From NCBI GenBank assembly GCA_021775715.1, contig JAJFHI010000364.1, positions 1 through 7,896 on the forward strand: DNA of 7,896 nucleotides, in the 5' to 3' direction. Both the position numbers and the translations under genes were made by a program. Numbering within the stretch: position 1 is the stretch's first letter; the number at the start of each line of letters is the position of its first letter. Below the pieces are notes generated by a model. That model worked only from the letters and a program-made list of their open reading frames with translations, had not been told where the DNA came from and did not search any database. Shown here piece after piece: positions 6,487 through 7,896 of this stretch. The DNA is from Hyphomicrobiaceae bacterium (GTDB lineage Bacteria > Pseudomonadota > Alphaproteobacteria > Rhizobiales > Hyphomicrobiaceae).

Positions 6487-7536
6487 TCACTCCCTTGATT
6501 TTATCCGTTTCATCATCGGGTTTGATATTGCGGTTACAATACGCTCAAGGTCAATGTAGCCAGAGGCTTTTCCCTTTGGGTCAACAACACCTGCTGATTT
6601 CTGGTATTCCATGCACATCTTCATAAGTGCATCGCCGATCAGCATATCTTCCGGCAAGTGGAACTCTGGCGCATGCCCATCCAGCGACGTCATGATGGAT
6701 CGCAATTTTATGACCCGGCCTTTGTCGATACCTTCAACAAATTTTGCAACATCGTCATTTGCAGGCTTGAGGACAATGCTCTGAGGATCGCCGTGTTGAA
6801 CGAGCCGGCCGTCGTGAAGGATGGCAATCTTGTCGCCAAGTTTCAAAGCTTCTTCAAGGTCGTGCGTGATGAATACAATTGTTTTTCTCAATTCTTCTTG
6901 CAGGCCAAGAAGAATGTCCTGCATTTCGGTTTTCGTCAACGCGTCAAGGGCGCTAAATGCTTCGTCCATCAATATCGTTTCAGTATTGACGGCAAGAGCA
7001 CGGGCAAGACCAACACGCTGCTTCATCCCACCGGAAAGTTGCGCGGGAAAATGGTCCTCAAAACCGGTAAGCCCCACACGTTTGATCCAATTCTGAGACC
7101 GTTGTTCTGCTTCTATTTCCGAAGCACCTTGAATATTCAACGCGAACTTGACGTTGTCCAAGACCGTGCGATGTGGCAGGAGAGCGAAGCCTTGAAAGAC
7201 CATGGCTATTTTTTTTCGGCGTAGACTTTGTAGCTCTTCGTCGTCGAACAACAGGATGTCACGGTCGTTGAATTTTATCGTGCCTTCGGTTGGCTCAATC
7301 AGTCGATTGAAGTGGCGAATAAGAGTTGATTTTCCAGAACCCGACAACCCGACGAGAACGAGAACCTCTTTTGCATTGATATCGAGATCAATATTATCAA
7401 GTGCCAAAACATGCCCATGCTTTTCCAGCAACTCCTCCTTGGATATCCCATCGCGCACAAAGTTGAGTTTCTCTCTCGGGGCTGGGCCAAATATTTTGTA
7501 GAGCCCGCGGACGGAGATTTTTGGGTTAGTTGTCAT
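6487..7536 (-). CDS. Glycine betaine/proline/choline-type ABC transporter, ATP-binding subunit (ProV/ChoV family)
   Basis: Cytoplasmic ATPase driving import of a quaternary-amine osmolyte or nutrient through the adjacent permease. The 349-residue protein starts MTTNPKISVRGLYKIFGP and has the ProV-specific insert DGISKEELLEKHGHVLALDN (29-48) before Walker A GLSGSGKST (63-71). Q115 is the Q-loop, LSGGMKQR (167-174) the ABC signature, ILMDEAF (188-194) Walker B with E191, and H225 the switch histidine. The tail (about 275-349, IMTSLDGHAPEFHLPEDMLI onward) looks like a short CBS-type region, smaller than the tandem CBS domains of the 400-residue E. coli ProV. The ATG at 7536 overlaps the permease gene by 11 bases, so translational coupling is likely and the ribosome binding site is weak. 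A further in-frame ATG at 7605 would add 23 residues inside the permease gene with no family resemblance, and was set aside. Choline versus betaine or proline cannot be decided here. Confidence 0.92.
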   Translation of the reverse strand: MTTNPKISVRGLYKIFGPAPREKLNFVRDGISKEELLEKHGHVLALDNIDLDINAKEVLVLVGLSGSGKSTLIRHFNRLIEPTEGTIKFNDRDILLFDDEELQSLRRKKIAMVFQGFALLPHRTVLDNVKFALNIQGASEIEAEQRSQNWIKRVGLTGFEDHFPAQLSGGMKQRVGLARALAVNTETILMDEAFSALDALTKTEMQDILLGLQEELRKTIVFITHDLEEALKLGDKIAILHDGRLVQHGDPQSIVLKPANDDVAKFVEGIDKGRVIKLRSIMTSLDGHAPEFHLPEDMLIGDALMKMCMEYQKSAGVVDPKGKASGYIDLERIVTAISNPMMKRIKSRE

Positions 7537-7896
7537 TGGAAATTTGCCGGAACTTTTGAAGGCGTTGACCATAGGCTTGCGTGATACGGTCGAAGACGAT
7601 GGCAAGCGTTACAATCGCCAAACCGTTCAAGAGACCAAGTGCGAAATATTGATTGTTGACAGCTTTCAGAACCGGTTGACCAAGCCCCTGGACACCAATC
7701 ATTGATGCAATCACGACCATTGCTAGAGCCATCATGATTGTTTGATTGATGCCGGCCATAATGTTGGGAAGGGCTAGGGGCAGTTCGACGTTATACAGTC
7801 TTTGCCAACGGTCCGCCCCGAAGGAATCTGCCGCCTCAAGAACGTCCCGGTCGACCAGTCTTAGCCCCAAGTCTGTGAGCCTGATCATTGGCGGCA
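7526..7896 (-). CDS. Glycine betaine/proline/choline-type ABC transporter permease, C-terminal part (ProW/ChoW family)
   Basis: Inner-membrane permease subunit pairing with the ATPase encoded just downstream. Only the last 123 codons are in the window. The frame is open to the window edge and reads PPMIRLTDLGLRLVDRDVLE; PPMIRLT is a conserved internal segment of ProW proteins, so the ATG at 7888 is internal and not the start. The EAA loop that contacts the ATPase is clear (EAADSFGADRW, then VELPLALPNI), followed by hydrophobic stretches MMALAMVVIASMIGV and LGLLNGLAIVTLAIVF. The TAA stop lies inside the first codons of the ATPase gene (11-base overlap). Permease before ATPase is the order of choXWV-type operons, so a periplasmic binding protein gene may lie upstream, outside the window; none is seen downstream. 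Confidence 0.92.
   Translation of the reverse strand, partial: PPMIRLTDLGLRLVDRDVLEAADSFGADRWQRLYNVELPLALPNIMAGINQTIMMALAMVVIASMIGVQGLGQPVLKAVNNQYFALGLLNGLAIVTLAIVFDRITQAYGQRLQKFRQISNDN

Noticed and set aside
6214..6498. Plus-strand open frame of 94 codons in the convergent spacer
   Set aside because: No Shine-Dalgarno site before its ATG, no recognisable domain, composition unlike the real genes, and it runs into the 3' end of the ABC ATPase gene.
6658..7224. Plus-strand open frame of 188 codons inside the ABC ATPase gene
   Set aside because: Entirely antisense to an ATPase with all catalytic motifs intact; a shadow frame.
7537..7605. Upstream in-frame ATG for the ABC ATPase (23 extra residues)
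   Set aside because: The added residues lie within the permease coding sequence and do not resemble ProV N-termini; the ATG at 7536 matches the family start.

Overview
The window reads as an ordinary chromosomal segment of an alphaproteobacterium. The pointers are a DUF1013/TrcR-family regulator (a family known almost only from this class), a ribF-ileS pair in the order usual there, a YcbB-type L,D-transpeptidase and a ProV/ChoV-type osmolyte importer. Base composition looks moderately GC-rich and even across genes, with no insertion sequence, phage, tRNA or CRISPR. Order or genus cannot be fixed from this sequence; a Rhodospirillales-like lineage is only a guess.

Left part (1-2347), all on the minus strand: a MaoC-like (R)-specific enoyl-CoA hydratase, then ribF (FMN/FAD synthesis) 33 bases after it, then, after a 303-base gap, the first 206 codons of ileS, which runs out of the window. 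The gap holds a dispersed-repeat-like palindrome and, nearer ileS, a candidate ileS promoter with an inverted repeat overlapping its -35 box and a second inverted repeat 42 bases further upstream.

Middle part (2348-6191), plus strand: a divergent intergenic region with a plausible promoter, the TrcR-family regulator with a long acidic tail and a strong intrinsic terminator, a class I SAM-dependent methyltransferase with a near-perfect ribosome binding site, and a secreted L,D-transpeptidase that should make 3-3 cross-links in peptidoglycan. These appear to be separate transcription units more than an operon.

Right part (6192-7896): a 295-base gene-free convergent region, then, on the minus strand, the ATPase of a glycine betaine/proline/choline-type ABC importer. 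It overlaps by 11 bases the end of its permease gene, which enters from beyond the window. Permease-before-ATPase is the choXWV-like order and differs from E. coli proVWX.

I found no convincing undescribed system. The best leads are the ileS upstream region with its two inverted repeats, the acidic C-terminal extension of the TrcR-like protein, and the gene order and shortened CBS region of the ABC importer.
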